This document shows positions 1 to 7,841 of a stretch of 64,000 bases of DNA, piece by piece. How positions within the stretch are numbered: the first letter of the stretch is position 1; every line of letters begins with the position of its first letter. Origin of the DNA: Sporosalibacterium faouarense (GTDB taxonomy: Bacteria; Bacillota; Clostridia; Tissierellales; VENL01); contig NZ_JAETGO010000075.1 in assembly GCF_016765695.1 (NCBI RefSeq), positions 1 through 64,000 on the forward strand, given 5' to 3'. The notes beneath the pieces are model-generated. The model was not told where the DNA came from, ran no database searches, and was given only the letters and a program-made list of their open reading frames with translations. The translations under genes were made by a program, and so were the position numbers.

Positions 1-66
1 TCTCTTCAGGTGGAGTGGAGTCTCCATCTGAAGTCCCGATGTTCTGCTTGAGCAGAACGAGTTCAC
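1..66 (+). mobile_element. probable right end of an IS200/IS605-family element
   Basis: Two hairpins stand in tandem. CTTCAGGTGGAG (from 4) pairs with CTCCATCTGAAG, and GTTCTGC-TTGA-GCAGAAC is a perfect 7-bp stem, followed at once by GAGTTCAC. A subterminal hairpin followed by a TTCAC-type end is typical of the right end of IS200/IS605 (tnpA/tnpB) elements, and the first hairpin could belong to the 3' part of an omega RNA. No transposase is in the window, because the rest of the element would lie to the left. It could instead be another structured RNA end. The family call is inferred from structure only. Confidence 0.4.
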
Positions 67-148
67 TAGAGTTTATGGGAGAGCATTTAATCATAAAAGA
101 AATTAAGTGATAAGTATTATCTATCACGTTAGGTGTTCATCATTTTAA

Positions 149-177
149 TTGCAAATATTAAATATATATGTTATTAT
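149..177 (+). promoter_or_regulatory. sigma-A-type promoter
   Basis: TTGCAA (149-154) and TATTAT (172-177) are separated by exactly 17 nt, which predicts a start near 184. It would drive the RNA ending at the terminator at 363-391 and, with read-through, the erm leader. Confidence 0.45.
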
Positions 178-183
178 TTATAT

Positions 184-391
184 TAAATTAGATGAAAAGA
201 GGGTTGCTCAAAGATGTGTGGAATATTTAGATTTCGATTTTATACTTTATAATATAATAAAATTAATAGTATTTAAAACCTCTGCCTGTGTGTAGAGTAA
301 TCGGGATTGATCTGCCTATTTTTGAGAAGAGCTCATTAACGTATATAAAAGGGAATTGTTCAAGAGGGAAGGATAAATCTACCCTCTTTTT
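184..391 (+). ncRNA. candidate ~205-nt leader or small RNA ending at an intrinsic terminator
   Basis: A promoter with start near 184 is followed by no convincing gene and then by a terminator: AGAGGG (363-368), a 13-nt loop, CCCTCT (382-387) and a T run. The 5' end of the RNA, AAAAGAGGG (195-203), is perfectly complementary to CCCTCTTTT (382-390). The molecule could therefore close end to end, as 6S-type RNAs do, or this pairing could act as an antiterminator. TGCCTGTGT at 283-291 also repeats the 3' arm of the next terminator (554-562). No known riboswitch core was recognised. It may be an independent small RNA or the first part of the erm attenuator. Confidence 0.35.
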
Positions 392-496
392 GTATGTCTT
401 TAAAATAGAATAGCTATAAAGAATATTCTCAATAGATTTTAGAACTATGAATTTGTTAGCTAGGTATTTTCTTTTTATAAATTTAAAAAGAAAACC

Positions 497-541
497 ATGG
501 AGAATAATTCTATTTTTTGCTATGATTTTTCCTTTACTTAA
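497..541 (+). CDS. possible 14-codon leader peptide upstream of a terminator
   Basis: ATG at 497 opens a 14-codon frame (MENNSIFCYDFSFT) whose TAA (539-541) touches the 5' arm of the terminator hairpin at 540-573. That geometry is usual where a ribosome stalled on a leader peptide blocks a terminator. The ribosome site is weak (AAAAAGAAAA), which lowers the case. If real, it would be a first, transcriptional attenuation step before the erm gene. It could also be chance. Confidence 0.25.
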   Translation: MENNSIFCYDFSFT

Positions 542-573
542 ACACAGGCAATTTGCCTGTGTTTTTGTTTTTT
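540..573 (+). terminator. intrinsic terminator in the erm leader region
   Basis: ACACAGGC (542-549), loop AATTT, GCCTGTGT (555-562), with flanking A:T pairs and a long T-rich tail. It lies between the upstream promoter and erm, with no clear promoter after it. It may therefore be a regulated (attenuator) terminator. The 5' arm could alternatively pair with TGCCTGTGT at 283-291. Confidence 0.65.
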
Positions 574-635
574 ATAAATTTAAACTCAGGTTAGCAATTG
601 GTAAGAAGATGAATACTGGTTTAGGAGGCGATTGT

Positions 636-680
636 ATGATGTTTAATGGCGGTATTTTTTATATAAGATTAAGAGGTTAA
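636..680 (+). CDS. erm leader peptide with RLR arrest motif
   Basis: AGGAGG (623-628) sits 7 nt before ATG 636. The frame encodes MMFNGGIFYIRLRG and stops at 678-680. Leader peptides that control erm genes are short and end near a stall motif. One well-studied class (the ErmD/ErmB-type leaders) stalls at R/K-x-R/K when a macrolide occupies the exit tunnel, and this peptide carries R-L-R near its end. It lies 112 nt before the erm start, with paired RNA segments between. It would act in cis, with stalling exposing or retaining erm expression. The reading frame, ribosome site and motif are seen; the stalling role is inferred from the family. Confidence 0.75.
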   Translation: MMFNGGIFYIRLRG

Positions 681-792
681 GGCACGGTTCACGACGTTGT
701 CTTTCCGAAAAAAGAAATTAATAACGTGAAAGTGAATAGTCATGATCCGTGCTATTTAGAAATTAAAATAGCTGAATTAAGGAGAATGATTA
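681..792 (+). promoter_or_regulatory. erm attenuator RNA segment
   Basis: Directly after the leader stop, GGCACGGTTCACGAC (from 681) pairs with GTCATGATCCGTGCT (739-753) with few mismatches. An inner segment AACGTGAA (723-730) can compete for the same 5' arm. Mutually exclusive stems between a leader peptide and a resistance gene are the hallmark of erm translational attenuation. The erm ribosome site AAGGAGA (779-785) lies just outside the closing stem, so how it is masked was not resolved by eye. Confidence 0.5.
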
Positions 793-1668
793 ATGAACAA
801 TAAACTAAAAAATTCACAGAATTTCTTAAGGAATAACCTTTTAGTAAAAAAACTTATAGAAGCAAGTAATATAGATTCAAAGGATATAGTTTTTGAAATA
901 GGTCCAGGAAAAGGTATAATTACAAAACACTTATCTAAAAACTGCTCAAAAGTAATTGCAATAGAATACGATAAGGAACTATATAAAAGTTTAAAGGATG
1001 AATTAAATGGATATACAAATATTGAATTGTATTTTGGAGATTTTTTAAATTTTCAATTACCATCAGAAGGTAAATATAAGATATTTTCTAGTATACCTTA
1101 TAATATAACTGCTCAAATATTATCAAAAATTTTTTCAGCTGGTAATCCACCAGCGGAAGCATATTTGATTATTCAGAAGGAAGCTGCACAAAAGTATGCA
1201 GGCTTTCCATACAGTTGTGAGTGTTTTCGGTCCCTTAGTATAAAGCCATATTTTGAACTATCAATTATTTATGAGCTTGAGAGAAGGGAGTTTACTCCTG
1301 TACCAAATGTAGATAGCGTGTTTTTAAGGATAAAAAAGAGGAAAGAGTGCTTGCTAGAGAAAAAAGATGCTATAAAGTATTCGGACTTCATTTCCTATGC
1401 ATTTAGTCGTCATGGGAAAGAGCTCCAGAAGAGATTTAAGAAAATATTTACCTACAAGCAATTTAGAATATTATCACAACAGTTAAAATTTGATATTTCT
1501 TCAGGTCCAACAGAAATAAAATTTAAACAGTGGATAGAATTGTTTAGGTATTATGGTAGAGGAGTATCTATAGAAAAGCAGCAATTAGTAGAAGGAGCTA
1601 CAGACAAACTAATTTTTCAACAAAGTAAAATTAAGAAGAGACATCGAACCAGCAGTATTAAAAGGTAA
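793..1668 (+). CDS. erm: Erm-type 23S rRNA (adenine-N6) methyltransferase
   Basis: Transfers methyl groups from S-adenosylmethionine to an adenine of 23S rRNA (A2058 in characterised Erm enzymes), giving macrolide-lincosamide-streptogramin B resistance. The N-terminus NSQNFLRN matches the family, the SAM loop EIGPGKG is at 35-41, the acidic SAM ligand E58-Y-D is in IAIEYD, GDF follows at 82-84, and the catalytic loop is SSIPYNIT at 99-106. The usual N-I-P-Y asparagine is serine 100 here. KsgA/Dim1 dimethylases share the fold, but the SQNF start, the RLR leader peptide and the basic C-terminal tail favour Erm. At 291 aa it is longer than typical 245-250-aa Erm, because of the last ~35 residues (KKRHRTSSIKR end). 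ATG 793 follows AAGGAG with 8-nt spacing. Confidence 0.85.
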   Translation: MNNKLKNSQNFLRNNLLVKKLIEASNIDSKDIVFEIGPGKGIITKHLSKNCSKVIAIEYDKELYKSLKDELNGYTNIELYFGDFLNFQLPSEGKYKIFSSIPYNITAQILSKIFSAGNPPAEAYLIIQKEAAQKYAGFPYSCECFRSLSIKPYFELSIIYELERREFTPVPNVDSVFLRIKKRKECLLEKKDAIKYSDFISYAFSRHGKELQKRFKKIFTYKQFRILSQQLKFDISSGPTEIKFKQWIELFRYYGRGVSIEKQQLVEGATDKLIFQQSKIKKRHRTSSIKR

Positions 1669-1684
1669 GGTCAAAGCTAATTTT

Positions 1685-1712
1685 TATTCCCCTTGTATAT
1701 ACAGGGGGAATA
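1685..1712 (+). terminator. stem-loop after erm
   Basis: ATTCCCC...GGGGGAAT flanks a self-complementary TGTATATACA core. It follows the erm stop by about 17 nt. No T run follows, so it may be a weak terminator or an mRNA 3' end structure. Confidence 0.35.
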
Positions 1713-1792
1713 TCCTTACTATACTAAATTTATCTGCTTTGTTGTTTGTAAAATTTGAAAATGATAGAATAAAAGAAGAAGGAGGAAAATAT

Positions 1793-2545
1793 ATGAGAAT
1801 TATTATTTCACCTGCAAAGAAGATGAGAGTAGATACAGATACTTTAGATTATTATCAACTTCCCCAATTTGTAGAGAATACAGAAATCCTTCTAGCATAT
1901 TTAAAGAGACTAAGTTATGAAAAGCTAAAATCAATATGGAAATGCAGTGATAAAATAGCTACTCTGAATTATGATCGAATTCAGAAGATAGATTTATATA
2001 GCAACTTGACACCAGCTATACTTTCGTTTGAAGGCATTCAATATCAATACATGGGCTCAGAAGTGTTTGATATTAATGAATTTGAATACCTACAGACGCA
2101 TTTGCGCATTTTTTCTGGATTTTATGGGATGTTACGCCCATTTGATGGTGTTGTTCCCTATAGATTAGAAATGCAATCAAAACTGAGAGGTAAGGAGTTA
2201 AACTCATTATATGAATTTTGGGATAGAAGTCTAGCAGATAGTCTTTTTTCAGAAAGTAATTGCATTATAAACTTGGCTTCCAAAGAGTATAGTAGATGTA
2301 TTTCTAATTATTTAGATAAAAGTATAAGATTTATTACTTGTATTTTTGGAGAAATGATTAAAGGAAAGATAGTTGAAAAGGGTACATTAGTAAAAATGGC
2401 AAGAGGTGAAATGGTAAGGTTTATGGCAGAAAATCAAATTAAAGATATAGAGGAAATTAAAACTTTCAATAGACTAAATTATACTTTTAGAGATAAACTA
2501 TCAGATGAAAACACATATGTATTTTTAAAAAAGAAAAATAACTAG
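1793..2545 (+). CDS. yaaA: YaaA-family peroxide-stress protein (DUF328)
   Basis: A 250-aa cytoplasmic protein. It begins MRIIISPAKKM, the signature start of YaaA/UPF0246, and carries the late conserved ARGEMVRFMAENQ segment. In E. coli, YaaA lowers free intracellular iron during peroxide stress and binds DNA; its chemistry is not settled. The start is the ATG after AAGAAGGAGGAAAAT, 18 codons inside a longer open frame. It is monocistronic in appearance, about 100 nt before the next gene. Confidence 0.88.
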   Translation: MRIIISPAKKMRVDTDTLDYYQLPQFVENTEILLAYLKRLSYEKLKSIWKCSDKIATLNYDRIQKIDLYSNLTPAILSFEGIQYQYMGSEVFDINEFEYLQTHLRIFSGFYGMLRPFDGVVPYRLEMQSKLRGKELNSLYEFWDRSLADSLFSESNCIINLASKEYSRCISNYLDKSIRFITCIFGEMIKGKIVEKGTLVKMARGEMVRFMAENQIKDIEEIKTFNRLNYTFRDKLSDENTYVFLKKKNN

Positions 2546-2640
2546 ATTGAAGATATTGCTTTAGTTAATAACTTAATAGATACAATTAAGATAAGAATAA
2601 AATGCAATTATAAAACACAAAATCAAAGGGGGATTATGAA

Positions 2641-3123
2641 ATGAGATACGAAGTAAGACAAAAGGTATTTAGTTTTGGGGATGATTTTACGATTAAGGAT
2701 AGTAATGAATATGACCAGTTTATAGTTAAGGGTAAAGTATTTTCATTAGGAGATAAATTAAAGGTCACAGATATGGAAGGAAATGAAGTGACAAGTATTG
2801 AACAGCAATTAATGAGCTTTTTACCAAAATACCATATATATACTAATGGTCAGCTAAGAGCTACTGTAAAGAAAGAATTGTCATTCTTTAAACCTAAGTT
2901 TTATATAGAAAGTAGCACAGGCAATTACTCTATGGAAGGGAATATTCTTGCTTATGATTTTAATATATTAAAAAATGGTGAGATTATTGCAATAGTAAAC
3001 AAAGGGTGGTTTACATTCTCTGATACTTATGGAGTTGATATTGTGGATAATGAAGACCAAGGATTTATATTATCTCTAGTTATAGTCATAGATCAAGTTT
3101 TACATGATAAGAAGAGCAACTAA
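2641..3123 (+). CDS. LURP-one-related (LOR, DUF567) protein
   Basis: A 160-aa soluble protein without signal or membrane segments. The sequence is a run of short beta hairpins (YEVRQKVFSFGDDFTIKD, GKVFSLGDKLKVTD, KPKFYIESSTGNYSMEG), which is the pattern of the LOR/Tubby-like beta-barrel family (B. subtilis YxjI type). The bacterial function is unknown; the fold is related to Tubby and scramblase proteins, suggesting lipid or membrane contact. The start follows AAAGGGGGATTATGAA. A strong terminator follows at 3236. Confidence 0.75.
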   Translation: MRYEVRQKVFSFGDDFTIKDSNEYDQFIVKGKVFSLGDKLKVTDMEGNEVTSIEQQLMSFLPKYHIYTNGQLRATVKKELSFFKPKFYIESSTGNYSMEGNILAYDFNILKNGEIIAIVNKGWFTFSDTYGVDIVDNEDQGFILSLVIVIDQVLHDKKSN

Positions 3124-3235
3124 ACTTATGACTAAAAGATCAAATACAAAGCATGATGACTAAGCTTCACATATGTACTATTTTATTGTGAATTACTAGT
3201 ATAAAAACATATAAAATATAAGTTTTAATGTGTAT

Positions 3236-3270
3236 AACCCTTCTATCTTTTAAGATAGAGGGGTTTCGTC
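3236..3270 (+). terminator. intrinsic terminator
   Basis: AACCCTTCTATCTT pairs with AAGATAGAGGGGTT, a 14-bp stem with a short loop, followed by TCGTCTTT. It ends the LOR transcript. The rest of the gap to the LysR gene (3271-3457) is AT-rich, with no convincing gene. Confidence 0.8.
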
Positions 3271-3457
3271 TTTGCGAAAAACATATAATAATGTCAAAAA
3301 AGAAGGAATTATATATATGAATATGGAATATTTATTTTTAAAGGTACTACCAATGACGATATTGTCTTTATAAAATTTAAGTTAGATTAGATATAAGTAA
3401 TTCTTATTGCAATAAAATAAGTATAAGACAAAATCTGATGATTGGAGGGATGAAGAA

Positions 3458-4330
3458 TTGAAAATCACTCAGATGCGTTACTTTCAAAAAGTATGTGAAT
3501 TTAATAATATAACTCGAGCAGCAAAGGAATTATATGTTTCTCAACCTGCAATATCTGCAAATATTAAAGAGTTAGAAAAAGATCTTAATGTTAAATTATT
3601 TGTTAGAAAAAATAATAAATTGATAATAACAGAGGAAGGCAAATTTTTATTACAGAAAGTAGACCATTTACTGAAAGAAATAGATGATCTAGTGCAAGAA
3701 ATGCATAATCTAAAAAGCTATCGCACAATCAATGTAGGAGTACCACCTATGATTGGTGAACTAATATTTCCCCACATATTTTATGAATTCAGAGAGAAAT
3801 ATCCAAGTGTTAATTTAAATATTGTTGAATGTGGATCGAAACAATTAATCGATTTAGTTAAAAATAATGAGATAAATGTAGGATTTGGAATAGTTGGGGA
3901 TAGTATTGATGATCATTTAAAAACTTTCAAATTATGTACAACTGAACTAGTTTTTGCCGTTAATAAGGAACATCATATGAAAGATTTTAATAGTATTAGT
4001 GTGGAATCATTAAGAGATGAATTGTTAGTTGTTATGAAAGAAGATTCATATCAGAATAAGAAAATTAAGAACATTTTTACAAGTCTTGGTTCAGAACCTA
4101 ATATAGTATTATATTCAAATCAGCTCAACACAATAAAAAAAATATTATCTAATGGTGAAGTTGGGGCATTTATAATTAAAGAAATAGCAGAAAATGATTC
4201 GGAGATTATAGGTATTCCATTGGAAAAACCTATTGAGCTAGATATAAGGTTAATTTGGAGAAAAAGAAATGATAACAATAGGGATGTGAGTAATTTTATC
4301 AAGTTTATAAAAAATAACGATATTATATAA
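3458..4330 (+). CDS. LysR-family transcriptional regulator
   Basis: 290 aa. The N-terminal winged helix (MKITQMRYFQKVCEFNNITRAAKELYVSQPAISANIKELEKDLNVKLF pattern, residues 1-60) is textbook LysR, followed by a linker helix and a periplasmic-binding-type effector domain (residues ~90-290). LysR proteins usually respond to a small-molecule coinducer and often control a neighbouring gene. The next gene downstream is a membrane hydrolase on the same strand, but a terminator separates them. The start follows GGAGGGATGAAGAA. The target and ligand cannot be told from sequence. Confidence 0.9.
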   Translation: MKITQMRYFQKVCEFNNITRAAKELYVSQPAISANIKELEKDLNVKLFVRKNNKLIITEEGKFLLQKVDHLLKEIDDLVQEMHNLKSYRTINVGVPPMIGELIFPHIFYEFREKYPSVNLNIVECGSKQLIDLVKNNEINVGFGIVGDSIDDHLKTFKLCTTELVFAVNKEHHMKDFNSISVESLRDELLVVMKEDSYQNKKIKNIFTSLGSEPNIVLYSNQLNTIKKILSNGEVGAFIIKEIAENDSEIIGIPLEKPIELDIRLIWRKRNDNNRDVSNFIKFIKNNDII

Positions 4331-4331
4331 A

Positions 4332-4373
4332 AACCATTTATTTGAAAGTGCTTTCAAATAAATGGTTTTTTTT
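4332..4373 (+). terminator. intrinsic terminator after lysR gene
   Basis: AACCATTTATTTGAAAG and CTTTCAAATAAATGGTT form a long, nearly perfect stem followed by eight T. Confidence 0.92.
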
Positions 4374-4603
4374 AAATGATGAAATTGCATACTTACAAAT
4401 TTAATATACTTATGCAAGCTTTCATACTAGGTGAAAATGACTTATTTAGTCACCTTTTCCTTAAATCAGACAGTAAAGTAGATGAATACTGGAGTTACGA
4501 GGGTATAACTTTGCATAAAATTTTAAATTACAATTTCCTTAAATAATTAGCTTTAAATAGATATACCATAAGCAAAACTTATGCTTTGATAAATAAGTAT
4601 TAG

Positions 4604-4632
4604 TGTAAACGTTTTCAAGATTGGAGTATAAT
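4604..4632 (+). promoter_or_regulatory. promoter with cre (CcpA) site over the -35 region
   Basis: TGTAAACGTTTTCA (4604-4617) matches the cre consensus TGWAANCGNTNWCA at every position. TATAAT (4627-4632) lies 17 nt after TGTAAA, so the cre covers the -35 box. CcpA binding there would repress the hydrolase gene, and possibly malic enzyme downstream, when preferred sugars are present. The rest of the 4374-4686 gap shows nothing recognisable. Confidence 0.7.
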
Positions 4633-4686
4633 TACTTTAAGAAATAGGCCTAAATTATAAATCAAATTGAGGGGGAAGAGTATAGT

Positions 4687-6546
4687 ATGAAAAGTGATAT
4701 AGCTTTAGAAAACAAAAGAAGTATTTCTCAAAAATTATTATTAATTTCATTAGCATTAATACTACTTAGTACTATTTTCGCATCCATCATTCAGACTGAT
4801 GGTGGTAAGGTTACTATAACTGGTTTAACCATTCCTACACAGAATGGGCAATATGTTTCAGCTGATTTGTACAAACCTAAAAGTGCTACAAAAGATAGTA
4901 AAAAACCACTAGTTATTTTAGTTCCTGGTTTTCAAAGAAGTAAGGAAACTATGACTTCATATGCTATTGAATTAGCACGTAGAGATGTTGTTGCTATTGT
5001 AATTGACCCATATGCACAAGGGAGTTCAAGCTCATCCATGAGTAGAACACCGGCAACAGATGAAGGATATGGACTGATACCTTTGGTGGATTATGTTTAT
5101 AATACTCCAAACTTAAATTACATTGATAAAACAAAAATTGGAGCTGCAGGACATTCAGCAGGAGGAAATGCTGCAATAAGAGCAGCTAACCACTTTGGAA
5201 CAGAAGCCATTGCTTCTGGTCAACCAAGTAAATTGGCGGCTGTATATGTCTCAGGGTATGTTTTAACTCTAACTGATGAGGTATTATCGTCTGTGAGGTC
5301 CAATGTAGGAATTAGTTATGCCCTTCATGATGAAGGAGCTTACCGTAATGAAAAAGGCAATGGAGATATGAGGACTGCACCAGAAGCACTTCGTTTAGTT
5401 AATTCTGGTCTTCCAGTGGATGGACAAGTTAATAAAGTTGAAATAGGAAAGCTTTATGGACAAGTTTATAATAAAACTTTGAGAGTTGTTTATAATGAAA
5501 AGATTAATCATGCATTCCAACCATATACAATAGAAAATAATGCACATATCTTAGAGTTTTTTGGAATTACATTTAATTTAGATAGAAAGTTAAAAATATC
5601 TGATCAGATTTGGTATCTTAGAGAAATATTAACTTTGATTGCGCTTATTGGAGCTTTCTTATTCATAGTTCCATTTGCTAAATTGTTGCTCAAGACACCA
5701 CTATTCAAATCATTGGTGCATAAAGTTCCAGATGCACTACCAAAGCAAGATAAAAAAGGAAAAATAATTTATTGGTCAGTTTTTGCATTGGGGGCTCTCA
5801 TCGCATGTTTTAGCTTTATGCCATTAGCTGATTTATCGAAGACTTTGTTTACTAAAGCATCTGGCTCACAGCAAACATGGTTTTTCCCAGAACGTATGAA
5901 TAATTCAGTACTATTATGGGCTGTGTTTAATGGGACTATAGGGATAATTATTTTCTATTTAACTTATAAACTATATGGTAAAAAGAATGGTATTAAGCCT
6001 GATATGTGGGGAATGAAAACAAATGTAAAAGAAATTCTAAAGACCATATTACTTGCATTAACAGTATTTACAGGGTTTTATGGGTTAGTATTTACTTGTT
6101 ATAAATTATTCCATGTTGATTTTAGGTTCTTATTTATTGCAGCTAGGGCGTTTTCTCCTAAGATTTTGGTTGTTTCATTAATGTACATTCCATTTTTCTT
6201 TATATTCTATATTTCTAATTCTATAAGAGTAAATGGATCAATGAGAATTGAAGGACAAAAAGAATGGGTGAGCATGTTAATATCTGGATTGGCTAATACT
6301 GTAGGTTTAATGTTGATAATGGCCACTCAATATGTAGTCTTTGTTAGTACTGGAACAGTATTTTGGACTACTAACTGGTTATATGTAAACATTTTATTTG
6401 GATTAATCCCTATGATGTTTATTTTACCGATTTTCAATAGAATATTTTTCAAAATGACTGGTAGGGTATATTTAGGGGCAATGGTCACATGTTTTATATT
6501 TATAATGATGCTATTGAGTAATAGTGTGGCTTACATTCCACTCTAA
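4687..6546 (+). CDS. membrane alpha/beta hydrolase with polytopic C-terminal domain
   Basis: 619 aa. One membrane anchor (residues ~16-34) is followed by an extracytoplasmic alpha/beta-hydrolase domain (~40-290): strand LVILVPGF (75-82), nucleophile elbow GHSAGG (155-160, Ser157), and the probable catalytic His in INHAF (~275). The C-terminal half (~312-619) has about eight hydrophobic spans. The substrate is unknown; a carboxylesterase/acyltransferase-type reaction at the outer membrane face is likely. Expression should be CcpA-controlled through the cre over its promoter. The long transmembrane C-terminus is not found in ordinary hydrolases. ATG follows GAGGGGGAAGAGT. Confidence 0.8.
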   Translation: MKSDIALENKRSISQKLLLISLALILLSTIFASIIQTDGGKVTITGLTIPTQNGQYVSADLYKPKSATKDSKKPLVILVPGFQRSKETMTSYAIELARRDVVAIVIDPYAQGSSSSSMSRTPATDEGYGLIPLVDYVYNTPNLNYIDKTKIGAAGHSAGGNAAIRAANHFGTEAIASGQPSKLAAVYVSGYVLTLTDEVLSSVRSNVGISYALHDEGAYRNEKGNGDMRTAPEALRLVNSGLPVDGQVNKVEIGKLYGQVYNKTLRVVYNEKINHAFQPYTIENNAHILEFFGITFNLDRKLKISDQIWYLREILTLIALIGAFLFIVPFAKLLLKTPLFKSLVHKVPDALPKQDKKGKIIYWSVFALGALIACFSFMPLADLSKTLFTKASGSQQTWFFPERMNNSVLLWAVFNGTIGIIIFYLTYKLYGKKNGIKPDMWGMKTNVKEILKTILLALTVFTGFYGLVFTCYKLFHVDFRFLFIAARAFSPKILVVSLMYIPFFFIFYISNSIRVNGSMRIEGQKEWVSMLISGLANTVGLMLIMATQYVVFVSTGTVFWTTNWLYVNILFGLIPMMFILPIFNRIFFKMTGRVYLGAMVTCFIFIMMLLSNSVAYIPL

Positions 6547-6635
6547 GATAATATTATTTTCCTACTGGAATAACTAATATACACCTAGTACTAATTCTGT
6601 ATTCATACTAAATAATTGTAAAGGAGAAAAAGACT

Positions 6636-7814
6636 ATGAATTATTTTGAAGAGTCGTTGAAATTACACCAGAAGATGAAGGGCAAATTAGAAGTCGCTTC
6701 TAGAATACCTAAATTTGATAAAGATATGCTTTCTCTAGCATATACACCTGGAGTAGCACAGCCATGTTTAGAAATTCAAAAGGATATAAATAAAAGTTTT
6801 GAATTAACTAGACGTTGGAACACTGTAGCAGTAGTTACAGATGGAACAGCCATATTAGGGTTAGGAGATATAGGTCCTGAGGCTGGTATGCCAGTTCTAG
6901 AGGGGAAAGCAATACTTTTTAAGAAGTTTGGTAATATTGATGCGATTCCTTTATGTATACGCTCAAAGGACCCTGATGAAATAGTTCGTACTATTGAACT
7001 TTTAGCGGGAACATTTGGTGGCATTAATTTAGAAGATATATCTGCCCCACGTTGTTTTGAGATAGAAAAAAGATTAAAAGAAAAATGTGAAATACCAGTT
7101 TTTCATGATGATCAACATGGGACTGCAATAGCAGTTGGGGCTGCATTAATCAATTCACTCAAGTTAGCTAATAAAAAAATTGATGAAATAAGAGTTGTAA
7201 TAAATGGTGCCGGTTCTGCAGGTATAGCCATAGCTAAATATATATTGAAACTAGGTGTGAAAGACCTAATTGTCTGTGATAAATTTGGAATTATTGATGA
7301 AGGTATGCAAGAACTAAATGAAGCACAAAGAGAAATAAGTTTGAAGACAAATAGATCTCATAAAAAAGGAGATTTAGCTGATGCACTTAAAAATTCAGAT
7401 GTATTTATAGGTGTATCTGTAGGCAATATTGTGTCAAAGAACATGATAGAGTCTATGGCTGAAAAAGCTATTGCTTTTACATTAGCTAATCCAACTCCTG
7501 AGATCCCTAGAGATGAGGCAATAGAAGCTGGAGCATATATTGTTGGTACAGGACGTTCTGATCTTCCAAATCAAATAAATAATTTGTTAGTATTTCCTGG
7601 AGTTTTTAGAGGAGCACTTGATGTTAGATCCAAAAGTATAAATGATGAAATGTTACTGGCAGCGGGTTATGCTATTGCTAACTCTATTTCAGAGGATGAT
7701 CTAAATGAAAATAATATAATTCCTTCTGCTTTAGATGAAAGGGTTCATAAAAAAGTATCAGATGCAGTGGCAAAGGCTGCTGTTGAAAGTAAAGCTGCAA
7801 AAATAAATGAGTAG
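6636..7814 (+). CDS. NAD(P)-dependent malic enzyme, short form
   Basis: Oxidatively decarboxylates malate to pyruvate. The 392-aa length matches the short bacterial malic enzymes. Seen in order: YTPGVAQPC (tyrosine and cap region), VTDGTAILGLGDIGPEAGMPVLEGKA (substrate-binding region), NLEDISAPRCFEIE (metal ligands), FHDDQHGTAIAV (metal Asp), and the Rossmann loop GAGSAGIAIA. NAD versus NADP preference cannot be read reliably. It starts 89 nt after the hydrolase gene, with no clear terminator between, so the two may be cotranscribed. SD AAAGGAG lies 9 nt before the ATG. Confidence 0.93.
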   Translation: MNYFEESLKLHQKMKGKLEVASRIPKFDKDMLSLAYTPGVAQPCLEIQKDINKSFELTRRWNTVAVVTDGTAILGLGDIGPEAGMPVLEGKAILFKKFGNIDAIPLCIRSKDPDEIVRTIELLAGTFGGINLEDISAPRCFEIEKRLKEKCEIPVFHDDQHGTAIAVGAALINSLKLANKKIDEIRVVINGAGSAGIAIAKYILKLGVKDLIVCDKFGIIDEGMQELNEAQREISLKTNRSHKKGDLADALKNSDVFIGVSVGNIVSKNMIESMAEKAIAFTLANPTPEIPRDEAIEAGAYIVGTGRSDLPNQINNLLVFPGVFRGALDVRSKSINDEMLLAAGYAIANSISEDDLNENNIIPSALDERVHKKVSDAVAKAAVESKAAKINE

Positions 7815-7841
7815 TGAGAGTAAACGATGGGAGGAGTAGAG

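Noticed and set aside
192-230. 12-codon frame MKRGLLKDVWNI at the 5' end of the first transcript
   Set aside because: No ribosome site, and the start is only ~8 nt after the predicted transcript start. Probably chance.
447-680. 77-codon open frame ending at the erm leader stop
   Set aside because: It reads through a strong terminator hairpin at 540-573 and has no ribosome site. Only its last 14 codons, with AGGAGG before them, look translated.
3317-3373. 18-codon frame MNMEYLFLKVLPMTILSL before the LysR gene
   Set aside because: A modest AAGGA site precedes it, but nothing else (conserved context, hairpin, coupling) supports translation.
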